Source of the DNA: CAZVGZ01 sp964627605
GTDB lineage: Bacteria > Latescibacterota > MWCZ01 > CAZVGZ01
Assembly (NCBI GenBank): GCA_964627605.1
Contig: CAZVGZ010000032.1
Span: 1 to 41,890, forward strand
Reading direction: 5' to 3'
Length of the DNA stretch: 41,890 nt
Shown: positions 26,908 to 34,719 of the stretch, piece by piece
Numbering within the stretch: the stretch's first letter is position 1
How the letters are laid out: each line of letters starts with the position of its first letter
Translations under genes and position numbers: made by a program
The notes under the pieces: model-generated
What the model was told of the DNA's origin: nothing
What the model saw: the letters and a program-made list of their open reading frames with translations, nothing else
Databases searched by the model: none

Positions 26908-28368
26908 ATGCGCCTACACCTAATCAACCCCAGCAACGCAGCAGTTTTGAGCCTCACGAACGCCAGCACACAGAGATGGAATGAGTTCCGCATCTGGAAA
27001 CCGCTGGGCCTCATGGTTGTCGCCGGGCTTACCCCGAGTGAATGGGATGTCACGATTATTGACGAGAACAGAGGCATCCCAAACTATGACGAGATGCCGC
27101 CTCCTGATCTGGTGGGGATCACATCGTTCACATCTCAAGCCAACCGTGCCTATGAGATCGCGGCCTATTTCCGTGGTCTGGATGTAAAGGTGGTGATGGG
27201 GGGTGTCCACGCGACAATGTGTCTGGAGGAGGCGCTGGAGCACGTTGACGTTGTTGTGACCGGTGAAGCGGAAAGCGTTTGGGGTGATGTGGTTAGGGAT
27301 GCGCAGACTGGGGATTTGAACCGCGTCTATTCGGGTTCGGCCCAACAGATGGGTGGTGTTCCACCGCCCAGGCATGATCTACTGTCCGAGGGATATGGCT
27401 CCGGGTCGATTCAGACCGCCCGGGGGTGCCCGCTCAACTGCACTTTTTGCAGCGTCACCGCGTTCAACGGCGGTCTCTACCGGCACCGCCCTATCGACGA
27501 GGTCGTTGAGGAGTTCAAGCTCATCCGCGAGAAGTGGGTTTTAATCGTTGATGACAACCTTATCGGAACTCGCGATGACCACATCGCCAGGGCGAAAAAA
27601 CTTTTCAGGGCGATGATCGACGCTGGCATCAAGAAGAACTGGGTCGCCCAGGTGACGATAAACATCGCCGATGACGAAGAGCTGCTGAGCTTGGCTGCGA
27701 AGGCAGGCTGTCTGGCGGTATTTGTCGGGTTTGAGTCACCGAACGAAGCGGGGTTGAAGGAGATCAATAAAAGATTCAATCTCCAAAAAGGACGCGATTT
27801 TAAGGAATCGATCCGAAAGATTCATCGGCACGGTATTCTTGTGACCGGTTCGTTCATCATGGGCCTCAATTCTGACGAACCGGGGATCGGGCTTGAGATC
27901 GCTAAATCCGCAAGTCGCTACGGTGTGGACCTGCTTAATGCCCTTATCTTAACGCCGCTCCCTGGGACAAAATTGTGGGAGAAAATGGTGAGCGAGAATC
28001 GGATCGCCGCCAACAGTTTTCCCCAAGACTGGAAGCACTACACACTCACATTTCCTGTCGCTAGTTTCAACAACTTCTCGTGGTCGGAAATCGTCGCTGA
28101 GGTTGAAAGCTGCAACCGGGCCTTCTTCAAGTACTCTCGCATTGTACGCAGGCTGATTCGCCCTCTCTGGCGCCTACCCAAAATTGCGAGCATCATACTC
28201 AACATCGCCACCAATTTTGGCTGTAGAAACAACGGTGTGCGCAACTTTCACAAGCGGTTTGAGGGGGTCGATATGTCCCGCGGAGACATTGTGCGGACAG
28301 TGGAATTGACGCCGCCAACACCAACAGCAGCTAGCTCTAATCTTCCCGTTGAGAAAGCCCCAGAGTAA
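26908..28368 (+). CDS. B12-binding domain radical SAM protein
   Basis: The 486-residue enzyme joins an N-terminal cobalamin-binding-type Rossmann domain (residues about 1-140, with VTIIDENRGI, VGITSFTSQA and VVMGGVHATM) to a radical SAM domain. The 4Fe-4S motif is Cys174-x3-Cys178-x2-Cys181. The later segments FIMGLNSDEP and ALILTPLPGTKLW are typical of the group with a C-terminal extension (DUF4070-like). Such enzymes catalyse methylations and other radical reactions on lipids or natural products; the substrate is unknown. ATG 26908 follows AAAGAG at 6 bases; a GTG lies 6 bases earlier. A decayed copy of its C-terminal part lies at 29161-29553, so the gene was once duplicated. Confidence 0.9.
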   Translation: MRLHLINPSNAAVLSLTNASTQRWNEFRIWKPLGLMVVAGLTPSEWDVTIIDENRGIPNYDEMPPPDLVGITSFTSQANRAYEIAAYFRGLDVKVVMGGVHATMCLEEALEHVDVVVTGEAESVWGDVVRDAQTGDLNRVYSGSAQQMGGVPPPRHDLLSEGYGSGSIQTARGCPLNCTFCSVTAFNGGLYRHRPIDEVVEEFKLIREKWVLIVDDNLIGTRDDHIARAKKLFRAMIDAGIKKNWVAQVTINIADDEELLSLAAKAGCLAVFVGFESPNEAGLKEINKRFNLQKGRDFKESIRKIHRHGILVTGSFIMGLNSDEPGIGLEIAKSASRYGVDLLNALILTPLPGTKLWEKMVSENRIAANSFPQDWKHYTLTFPVASFNNFSWSEIVAEVESCNRAFFKYSRIVRRLIRPLWRLPKIASIILNIATNFGCRNNGVRNFHKRFEGVDMSRGDIVRTVELTPPTPTAASSNLPVEKAPE

Positions 28369-28605
28369 ACACGGCAGGAACACCCCTCATCCGCCGGTGC
28401 GAGATCTTGAACTGCGGCCTCGCGGTTGACCGGTGTCCTGATCCGCTGAAGCGTTGTTTACCATCGTAGCGCTCGCCGACACGAGATCAGAGCAGTTTGG
28501 GGCCTGGATGGCTATATTTCTGGGTTGCCCAGTACGCAACCCGATATTCCGTCGCCGAACAACCCCAACGGACGACTGACCGGTCTCAGATAGAGGAGCA
28601 CGGAT
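28369..28605 (+). other. intergenic region, no gene seen
   Basis: About 240 bases between the radical SAM gene and the VOC pseudogene. Open frames on both strands here have no family resemblance and no supporting ribosome-binding site. No terminator with a T-run was recognised. Confidence 0.5.
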
Positions 28606-29013
28606 ATGAGCCAGCAAACACCAAATCTCAAATCCTTGGCATCCTATTTCCTGGTCGAAGACATCGTTCAATCAGCGGAGTACTACCGCGACGTTCTTGG
28701 GTTTGGTTTTGAGGGATATTGAGGCGACCCGCCCTCCTTCGTGATGATCATTCGCGACAGTGTGATCGTTATGCTTAAGCAACCCTCAACGCTTGATCTC
28801 CCGGCGCACCCGTACAATACGCTCGCTGAGGGTGATCAGGAGGTAAGGTGGGATGAGTATATCTGGGTGCAGGACGTCGATTCACTCTACAGAGAGTTCG
28901 TCGCCAAAGGTGCCGGCATCACCCACAAGCCATACGCGACCGAATACGGCTGCAAATAGTTTGATTTAGAAGACCTGAACGGCTACGTCCTGGCCTTCGG
29001 ACAGTGTGATTGA
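28606..29013 (+). pseudogene. VOC/glyoxalase superfamily gene with two in-frame stops
   Basis: From ATG 28606, behind GAGGAG, a single frame of 135 codons encodes a typical VOC (vicinal oxygen chelate) protein: SYFLVEDIVQSAEYYRDVLGF at the start, FVMIIRDSVIVML, DEYIWVQDVDSLYREFVAKGA, and a final DLNGYVLAFGQ. It is interrupted by TGA at codon 39 (28720-28722), where relatives usually have Trp (GY-W-GDPP), and by TAG at codon 118 (28957-28959), in a position expected to be Glu or Gln. The frame itself is intact. This points to two point mutations in a recently inactivated gene, or to two base-call errors. Confidence 0.88.
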
Positions 29014-29160
29014 CAGCCCGTTGTCGCGTGTTCGCAAATACCATCGGAAGCAGAGATGATCCAGAAAACAGTGACGGCCTTGTTCTGCGTTGATATGGGG
29101 TCAGCTCGCATGCAGCGGGTGGTGGTACAAGATAGATTTTGACTCCCTTGGTTCACGCAG

Positions 29161-29553
29161 ATGGTACTATCGCCGCGACCAAGCACGCGTCTGTGGGAGA
29201 CTATGGAGCAGGAAGACCGCATCATAGCAAACAGTTTTCCCTCTGATCGGAAGTACTACACGCTCACCTATCCGGTGGCCAGACACGAGCGCCTCTCATG
29301 GGCGGAAATCGTCGCAGAGGACAGGATTTGCAACACTTATTTCTACTCCTATCGACGTATCATGCGCCGACTTCTCAGCAGCCTTTGGCATATGAACAGA
29401 CTTGGGAGCGTTGTATTGAATATAGCGGGCAATTTCGCTTTCAGAAGCAACGGCGTGCGGTTCTTTCGCGAGCGGCTTGAGGGGGTGAATCTATCGCGTG
29501 GCGACCTATCGAATGAAGCGGCACCAGCCCCACCGGCCCGTGACGCCGCATAG
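29161..29553 (+). pseudogene. 3' fragment of a second B12-binding radical SAM gene
   Basis: The 130 codons closely match the C-terminal 140 residues of the intact radical SAM protein ending at 28368. Shared stretches include RLWE with TKLWE, IANSFPSD with AANSFPQD, YYTLTYPVA with HYTLTFPVA, AEIVAE with SEIVAE, NGVRFF with NGVRNF, and LSRGDL with MSRGDI. The two differ at many positions, so this is a diverged paralogue and not a recent copy. The cobalamin and radical SAM catalytic domains are absent. Bases 29014-29160 carry no recognisable earlier part. The fragment is probably the relic of a tandem duplicate. Confidence 0.85.
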
Positions 29554-29755
29554 CCGGACACGACTGTCCGCTCCACCCATCTGACCCCACCGCTTCAAAA
29601 CCCAAGCTTGTCCGGAGCCGCAAGCCTGCCTTCCAGCTGTGGCAACCCCTGGTTTGATGACCAGCACTGGAGAGCGTCACTCAGCGCAGCGAATCGGTGT
29701 ATTCACTCGCTGCTCAGCATTGGTGCATCGAGCTGTTTTTGATTGGCTGGGCAGG
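29554..29755. other. intergenic region between convergent features, no gene seen
   Basis: About 200 bases separate the radical SAM fragment from the 3' end of the heparinase-like gene. I see no family-like frame and no strong terminator. Confidence 0.4.
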
Positions 29756-31441
29756 CTATTCCCTTTGCCGCCCGCGAATCGTGATGACACCGTCGTAAGG
29801 CGTGCGGGGAGCGACGATGAGGCTTGTAATCTGGGCCTTTTTTGTAAAATTGCCGCCAGCCAATTCCCGGTGCTGCACCACCAGGTCACCGCCGAACTCC
29901 AACACGTCATCGCCGCTCACAATGCGGGCCGGGCCGTCAAGGTAGTGGCGTCCTGTGTCCACGAGCGGCATGGTCTGGCCACCCAACTCCAGAACTCCCT
30001 CAGGGCGTGCGGCGAACTCCAACTGCACACTGACTTTGTGCCGGGCATGGGCTTTGAATGACAACGCAAGCCCGCCGTCGATCTCACTGATTCCTAAGCG
30101 ATAGTGTAGTTTGGGCTTGTGGTCGATACGCCGCTCTGGTGTCGGCCCATCGATATACTCGGTGAAACTCCCGGCAAACACTATCTCGCCGTTCTCTTCT
30201 GGCAGGTTCTCGTCGCCTGCTCCGTGCGTGCCGTAGTAGCTGTACAGAATCCGCATCCCGTCGATGATCGCGTTGCCAAAGCGGACAGCCATCAGGTTCG
30301 TAAAATCGTTTCTGCCGATGGCGGTCACGCTCAACCGTCCGCGCCTTATCCGCACCATCGTTCGCTGCCGATTGATATAGGCCGATGTCCTCAAACGGTA
30401 ATCATTGGGGACCGGCTTTGGCTTCACGTCGGTCGCCGGAAGTTTTGCCAGCGCCATCAGCTCGCCGGTTTCCCCCAGAAGCGCGCCAAACGAGTTGCTT
30501 CCGTCGGCCTCCGCCTCGGCCATCCTGTCATCCAGTGTCCACAGTTGCCGATCCAGATGCTCGCGGGCGACGGTCAAATACTCGCCCTTTCCGTCGATTA
30601 TCGCCATCTCCACTAACGAGTGGAGCAGACCCAGCTTGCCTATGTCGCCACGGATGCTCATCTCGCTGGCAACCTGGCCTTCGGGGTGGCACAGCATCAG
30701 TGTCAGCTCCATATTGCGTCGCACGGGTTCGAGCAGTTCTGGCCGATTCAACTTCTTCGCAAGCTGCAAGAAGCAGCCGTTGCACAGCATGGCGTACATC
30801 GGTGAGTACTCGCTGTAGAAGCCGTCGTCGTCCTGATCTATCCCGTCACTGAGATAGTCATCTATCTTCGCTATCAGCCGCTCGTCGGGCTCAACCTCGT
30901 TCACCATCGCCATCGCCAGACACGCGACCCACCTATGGTTCGGCGTCATCAGGCCCATTGTGCGGCACGCATGCCCAAACTTGACCAAAATGCGACGGGA
31001 TCGCTCGACTATCTCCTCGCTCAACGGGTGCTCGATCTCCTGCCAACTCTCCCAAATCTGCTGTATGGCTCCGGTGGCGAACGCCGAGTTGCACGCGCTC
31101 TGTTTGTCACTGCCGCCGTCGATAGAGCCGTCTTCATACAAGAACCGCTCTTCAGAGGACGCAAGCGCCAGCCGAACTCTCTCTGTCACCGTCTCGTTTT
31201 CAAAATGCCGACATGCGGGGTTCGTGTAGGCGGCTGTCAGAAACGACGCGACACCTCCAGGGAACCCGCAAATGAACGAATCCGGTGGACGGAAGGCCCC
31301 ATACGACTCGTCATCGGGGTCGAGGACCTGTATCGCCAGCGCTCTGTCCGCCGCCTTGTCGGTGAGCTTGGTGACGAATGGTGCCACATCTGGTGCCCAT
31401 CGGGATGTCGTATCGGGTTTTTTGGCGCTGTCTTCGGGCAC
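29756..31441 (-). CDS. heparinase II/III-like protein (alpha toroid plus beta-sandwich)
   Basis: The 561-residue protein has a helical N-terminal half and a beta-rich C-terminal half, the layout of heparinase II/III-type and alginate-lyase-type polysaccharide lyases. Suggestive segments are SACNSAFATGAIQQIWESW, TPNHRWVACLAMAMVNEV, FYSEYSPMYAMLCNGC and, in the second half, a series of short beta strands ending at PYDGVITIRG. There is no signal peptide. GTG 31441 has AAAAGGA 7 bases upstream and is preferred; ATG 31531 adds 30 residues without a ribosome-binding site. It may process acidic or sulfated polysaccharide fragments, in keeping with the sulfatase and propeller genes nearby. Family assignment is tentative; the gene itself is secure. 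Confidence 0.65.
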   Translation of the reverse strand: MPEDSAKKPDTTSRWAPDVAPFVTKLTDKAADRALAIQVLDPDDESYGAFRPPDSFICGFPGGVASFLTAAYTNPACRHFENETVTERVRLALASSEERFLYEDGSIDGGSDKQSACNSAFATGAIQQIWESWQEIEHPLSEEIVERSRRILVKFGHACRTMGLMTPNHRWVACLAMAMVNEVEPDERLIAKIDDYLSDGIDQDDDGFYSEYSPMYAMLCNGCFLQLAKKLNRPELLEPVRRNMELTLMLCHPEGQVASEMSIRGDIGKLGLLHSLVEMAIIDGKGEYLTVAREHLDRQLWTLDDRMAEAEADGSNSFGALLGETGELMALAKLPATDVKPKPVPNDYRLRTSAYINRQRTMVRIRRGRLSVTAIGRNDFTNLMAVRFGNAIIDGMRILYSYYGTHGAGDENLPEENGEIVFAGSFTEYIDGPTPERRIDHKPKLHYRLGISEIDGGLALSFKAHARHKVSVQLEFAARPEGVLELGGQTMPLVDTGRHYLDGPARIVSGDDVLEFGGDLVVQHRELAGGNFTKKAQITSLIVAPRTPYDGVITIRGRQRE

Positions 31442-31642
31442 AGTGTTGTCCTTTTCGTTGAATCTGGTGCGACTGGCAAAAACAGTAATGTGGGCGGCTG
31501 TCGGTGCTCTGTCCCTATGATCGGTCTGCATGGAAAGTTAGCCTTGAGCGTTCATAGACGCCACCGGCTTCGTGTGGTATTAGGTTTAGTTAGCGTTGAT
31601 GCCCGTCGCGATGAACCCTCCAAAAAAACGAGGACTCCAAAA

Positions 31643-31957
31643 ATGGCTGCCGGAAGCATGGAATACCACCGCGAATCAATCCCACGAGGTGCTGCCCCTG
31701 AATCGGGTGCGGAGATCACACAGCTAAGCAGTTCTGCTTATATCCACACGCATATCTATCCTGAAACTCAAGTCTGGACACCGGATTCGACGCGGTTTGT
31801 CTACAGACGTTTTCAGAGCCTTGATGCCCCGCATTCCTACTGAATGTGCGACCTGCAAACCCTGGGGTACATAAGACTCACAAAAGACGGCAAAATCGCA
31901 TCCTGCTCGGTCTCCTATGACGGTGAGGGGTTGTACGACAAGCGAGCGAACACATGA
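31643..31957 (+). pseudogene. fragment of an oligogalacturonate lyase-like propeller with an internal stop
   Basis: From ATG 31643, with GAGGA upstream, the frame encodes an N-terminal propeller opening: GAEITQLSSSAYIHTHIYP, then TPDSTRFVYRRF. A TGA follows at 31841-31843, after which the same frame continues MCDLQTLGYIRLTKDGKIAS until a second TGA at 31955. In relatives a Trp usually precedes the CDL segment, so the first stop is again a likely TGG to TGA change. About 105 of an expected 350 or more codons survive; the rest is missing before the ABC transporter gene at 32117. Confidence 0.75.
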
Positions 31958-32116
31958 GGTGCGGCGCGCTTCTTTGGAAAGCCTTGAGCGGGAAACCGTC
32001 TGCGTTTTAGAGGGCTAACGGCGGCCCAACTTCTGTTGAATTGGCCGATCAATGTCTCTGCGACTGTTGCCACGGCAGACCCTCCTTCTGTCGTTGCTGA
32101 CGATCCAACCCTCGTC

Positions 32117-33898
32117 CTACGCCACGGCCTGCTCTTGATACTGCAACTCATACAGCCTGCGGTAGAGACCATCGTGCGCCAACAACTCCTGATGAGTTCC
32201 CTTTTCACGGAGTTCGCCGTGATGCATTACCAAAATATTGTCGGCGTGCTGTATGGTGGACAGACGGTGGGCGACGACGATTGATGTCCGCCCAGAGATG
32301 AGGTATGCCAGCCCCCTCTCTATCAACTGCTCGGTCTCAGTGTCGATGCTGCTAGTAGCCTCATCCAACACCAATATTTCAGGGTCGAACGCAAGAGCGC
32401 GGGCGAACGACAGAAGCTGCTTCTGCCCCACCGACAGCCCAGCCCCCCGCTCTTTGATTTCGGTGTCGTATCCGTTGGGTAGCTGATTGATGAACTTGTC
32501 GGCGTTGACCAGTTGCGCGGCTTTTCTGATGTCGTCGTCGCTGATGTCGTCGCGACCAAGACGGATGTTGCTTTTCAAGTCGCCGGCAAAAAGAAAGACG
32601 TCCTGGGCGACGTAGGCGATACGTCTGCGGTGTTCAGCGATGTCCAGATCACCGATGCACTCGTCATCGACGCAGACGATGCCTTTCTGCACATCGTAGA
32701 ACCGTCCCAGCAGGTTGATGATGGTGGTCTTCCCTGATCCAGTGGCACCAACCAGAGCTACGGTCTGCCCTCTCTTCACCTCAAACGAGACGTCTTTCAG
32801 AACCCAATCTTCGTCGTTGTAAGCAAACCACACACTCTCGAATGCCACCGATTTCGCCAACGGAGCCACAGATTTTGGTTCGGCACTCACAACAATGTCG
32901 GCAGGAGTGTCGAGAAGCGAGAACACGCGTTCTGAAGACGCCGCAGCCGACTGGAGCATGTTGTATTTTTCAGAAATATCTCGAAGCGGCCAGAAGAACC
33001 GCTCTGAATACCAGATAAACGCTACCAGCATCCCCACCGACACATCGCCCATCGCCTGCATAACCCCACCTCGCCAAAGCACCAACGCTATGCCCACAGC
33101 TCCTATAAGCTCCACTGCGGGAAAGAAAACAGCATAGGCGAACACGGTACGAATCTGGGCGGTTCTATATAGCCGATTGAAGCTTTTGAACTCCTTGCGG
33201 TTGTGGGACTCACGCCCGAACAGCTGAACCACGATCATGCCGCTCAAGTTTTCCTGGAGGTAGCTGTTTATCCTTGCCAAATGCTTGCGGACGGCGCGGT
33301 AGGCGGACCTGATTATCCAGCTAAACCACCATCCGATAGCAGCCAAGAGCGGAAGGACGATGGTGAGCAATAGAGTTAGCTCCAGGTGCATGGACGCCAT
33401 AAACACGTAGATGCCGACGATCATCGTCAGGCCGCTGATAATAGAGATGACGCCATCGGCGAAAAAGTCGTTCAGAGTGCCTACATCGTTGGTGACACGG
33501 GTCATCAACCTCCCCACCGGATTCCGGTCGAAAAACTTGAGCGACATCTTCTGTAGGTGCGCGAAAATCTCCATACGAAGATCGTGCATTACCCTCTGGG
33601 CGGTCATCCCGGTTACATAGCGGGTGAAATACTGTATGACGAACTGAAACGCCAAAACACCTAGAATCATCATCCCGATAACCCACAGCCCCGACGGATC
33701 ATCCTTCAGCATGTAGTCGTCGATAGCTATCTGTGTAAGGCGCTGCGGGGCGAGTTGGAGCGCGGCACCTGATGTCAGAAGGAAAAGCGCCAAGACGACT
33801 TTACCACGGTAGGGTTTCAGGTAGCGCAACAGACGCCACAAAAGCCTTCGATCAGCCGCCTGCCCCAGCTCTTCCTCATAGCGAAAATCGGTTGCCAC
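32117..33898 (-). CDS. ABC exporter half-transporter, subunit with canonical Walker B and degenerate signature
   Basis: The 593 residues comprise an N-terminal six-helix exporter domain (about 35-310) and a C-terminal ATPase domain. Walker A is GATGSGKTT, Walker B ILVLDEATSSID with the catalytic Glu, and the H-loop VVAHRLS. The signature reads LSVGQ instead of LSGGQ. Its partner at 34716-36533 has the reverse pattern, so the two form a heterodimeric exporter of the MdlAB/TM287-288 type with one degenerate ATP site. The GTG start at 33898 lies 2 bases after the lipoprotein gene's stop, so translation is coupled. Substrate unknown: lipid, peptide or drug are all possible. Confidence 0.93.
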   Translation of the reverse strand: MATDFRYEEELGQAADRRLLWRLLRYLKPYRGKVVLALFLLTSGAALQLAPQRLTQIAIDDYMLKDDPSGLWVIGMMILGVLAFQFVIQYFTRYVTGMTAQRVMHDLRMEIFAHLQKMSLKFFDRNPVGRLMTRVTNDVGTLNDFFADGVISIISGLTMIVGIYVFMASMHLELTLLLTIVLPLLAAIGWWFSWIIRSAYRAVRKHLARINSYLQENLSGMIVVQLFGRESHNRKEFKSFNRLYRTAQIRTVFAYAVFFPAVELIGAVGIALVLWRGGVMQAMGDVSVGMLVAFIWYSERFFWPLRDISEKYNMLQSAAASSERVFSLLDTPADIVVSAEPKSVAPLAKSVAFESVWFAYNDEDWVLKDVSFEVKRGQTVALVGATGSGKTTIINLLGRFYDVQKGIVCVDDECIGDLDIAEHRRRIAYVAQDVFLFAGDLKSNIRLGRDDISDDDIRKAAQLVNADKFINQLPNGYDTEIKERGAGLSVGQKQLLSFARALAFDPEILVLDEATSSIDTETEQLIERGLAYLISGRTSIVVAHRLSTIQHADNILVMHHGELREKGTHQELLAHDGLYRRLYELQYQEQAVA

Positions 33899-33900
33899 GT

Positions 33901-34719
33901 CTATCGACCACCAAAAGTCAGAGGGAACTCAAAAGTGTCTCGTGCGCCTGTAGTATCAAACTGCCAACTCACCGCCACATCGGCCATACAGCCATCCATC
34001 CGATCGTGACCCACTGTGGGATCGACCACCCTGGCCCCGCTGACCACACCGTCAGGCTCCAAAGTAAACCTCACCACAGCAATCTCTTTTCTGGTGGGAT
34101 CGAAAAAGTCTGTCGGAGGTCCGCGCCCTTCCCGGTAGCAGTCCGCCATCACCTGGCCCCACTTAGGCACCTGCATGGCTATGGACCGGGTGACCTCCCG
34201 GTATCTGCAGGAGGTGAGTTCGGTCTCGCCCAAAATGTGTGTCCGGGCAGGCACCAATGATATCGGGATTATCGTTCGGTACACCCGTGGGTAGTCGGTG
34301 TTAATGAATACCCAACTCTTTACGGTTCTAGCGATGCATCCGCACTGGTCAGGTGACAACCGCTGTCCTGATGCCACGACGCTGTCCACCATCCCCCATG
34401 GGGTGACAGAAAACTCAAGTGCCGCCAGCATCACCCTGTCGGCGGTGTCAGGCTTTGCACCAACCAAAGCACACTCTGATAACCTGACCCTCGTTCGCCA
34501 CGCCTCGACCCTCAGAAGTCGCCGGTCCATGCCCTCAGGCGACGTGGGAACCCAAACCTTCGGCCTGAGCGGCGGGACGGTTGGAAGCGAATCTCCACTT
34601 GTAGTCTGCTTGTGCCACAGACCGCAGCCAACCACAACCAGCGCTACGCTAGACGTTATCATCGTCTGCCACGTTGCTCTCATAACTCGAAACCGCAAAA
34701 GGCTCAAACCAACGTTCAC
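33901..34719 (-). CDS. lipoprotein with TonB/AgmX-like C-terminal domain
   Basis: The 272-residue product has a lipoprotein signal with lipobox VVGC (signal ending ALVVVGCGLW). The C-terminal about 60 residues, starting at VVRFTLEPDGVVSGARVVD and with a Cys in DGCMADVAVSWQFD, fit the TonB-like C-terminal domain also seen in AgmX/PglI proteins of predatory and gliding bacteria. The middle repeats a similar pattern (LEFSVTPWGMVDSVV with CGCIARTVKSWVF), so there may be two such domains. GTG 34719 overlaps the stop of the upstream ABC gene (GTGA); ATG 34683 would give a 20-residue signal and is possible. Its place between two halves of one exporter suggests a periplasmic or outer-membrane accessory role. 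Confidence 0.75.
   Translation of the reverse strand: MNVGLSLLRFRVMRATWQTMITSSVALVVVGCGLWHKQTTSGDSLPTVPPLRPKVWVPTSPEGMDRRLLRVEAWRTRVRLSECALVGAKPDTADRVMLAALEFSVTPWGMVDSVVASGQRLSPDQCGCIARTVKSWVFINTDYPRVYRTIIPISLVPARTHILGETELTSCRYREVTRSIAMQVPKWGQVMADCYREGRGPPTDFFDPTRKEIAVVRFTLEPDGVVSGARVVDPTVGHDRMDGCMADVAVSWQFDTTGARDTFEFPLTFGGR

Noticed and set aside
30935..31843. Plus-strand frame of 302 codons
   Set aside because: Its first two thirds are antisense to the heparinase-like gene; only the last part (from 31643) is family-like, and is reported as a propeller fragment.
28606..31957. TGA read as tryptophan (code change)
   Set aside because: Several intact conserved genes in the window terminate at TGA in the expected place and use TGG for Trp, so the standard code applies.
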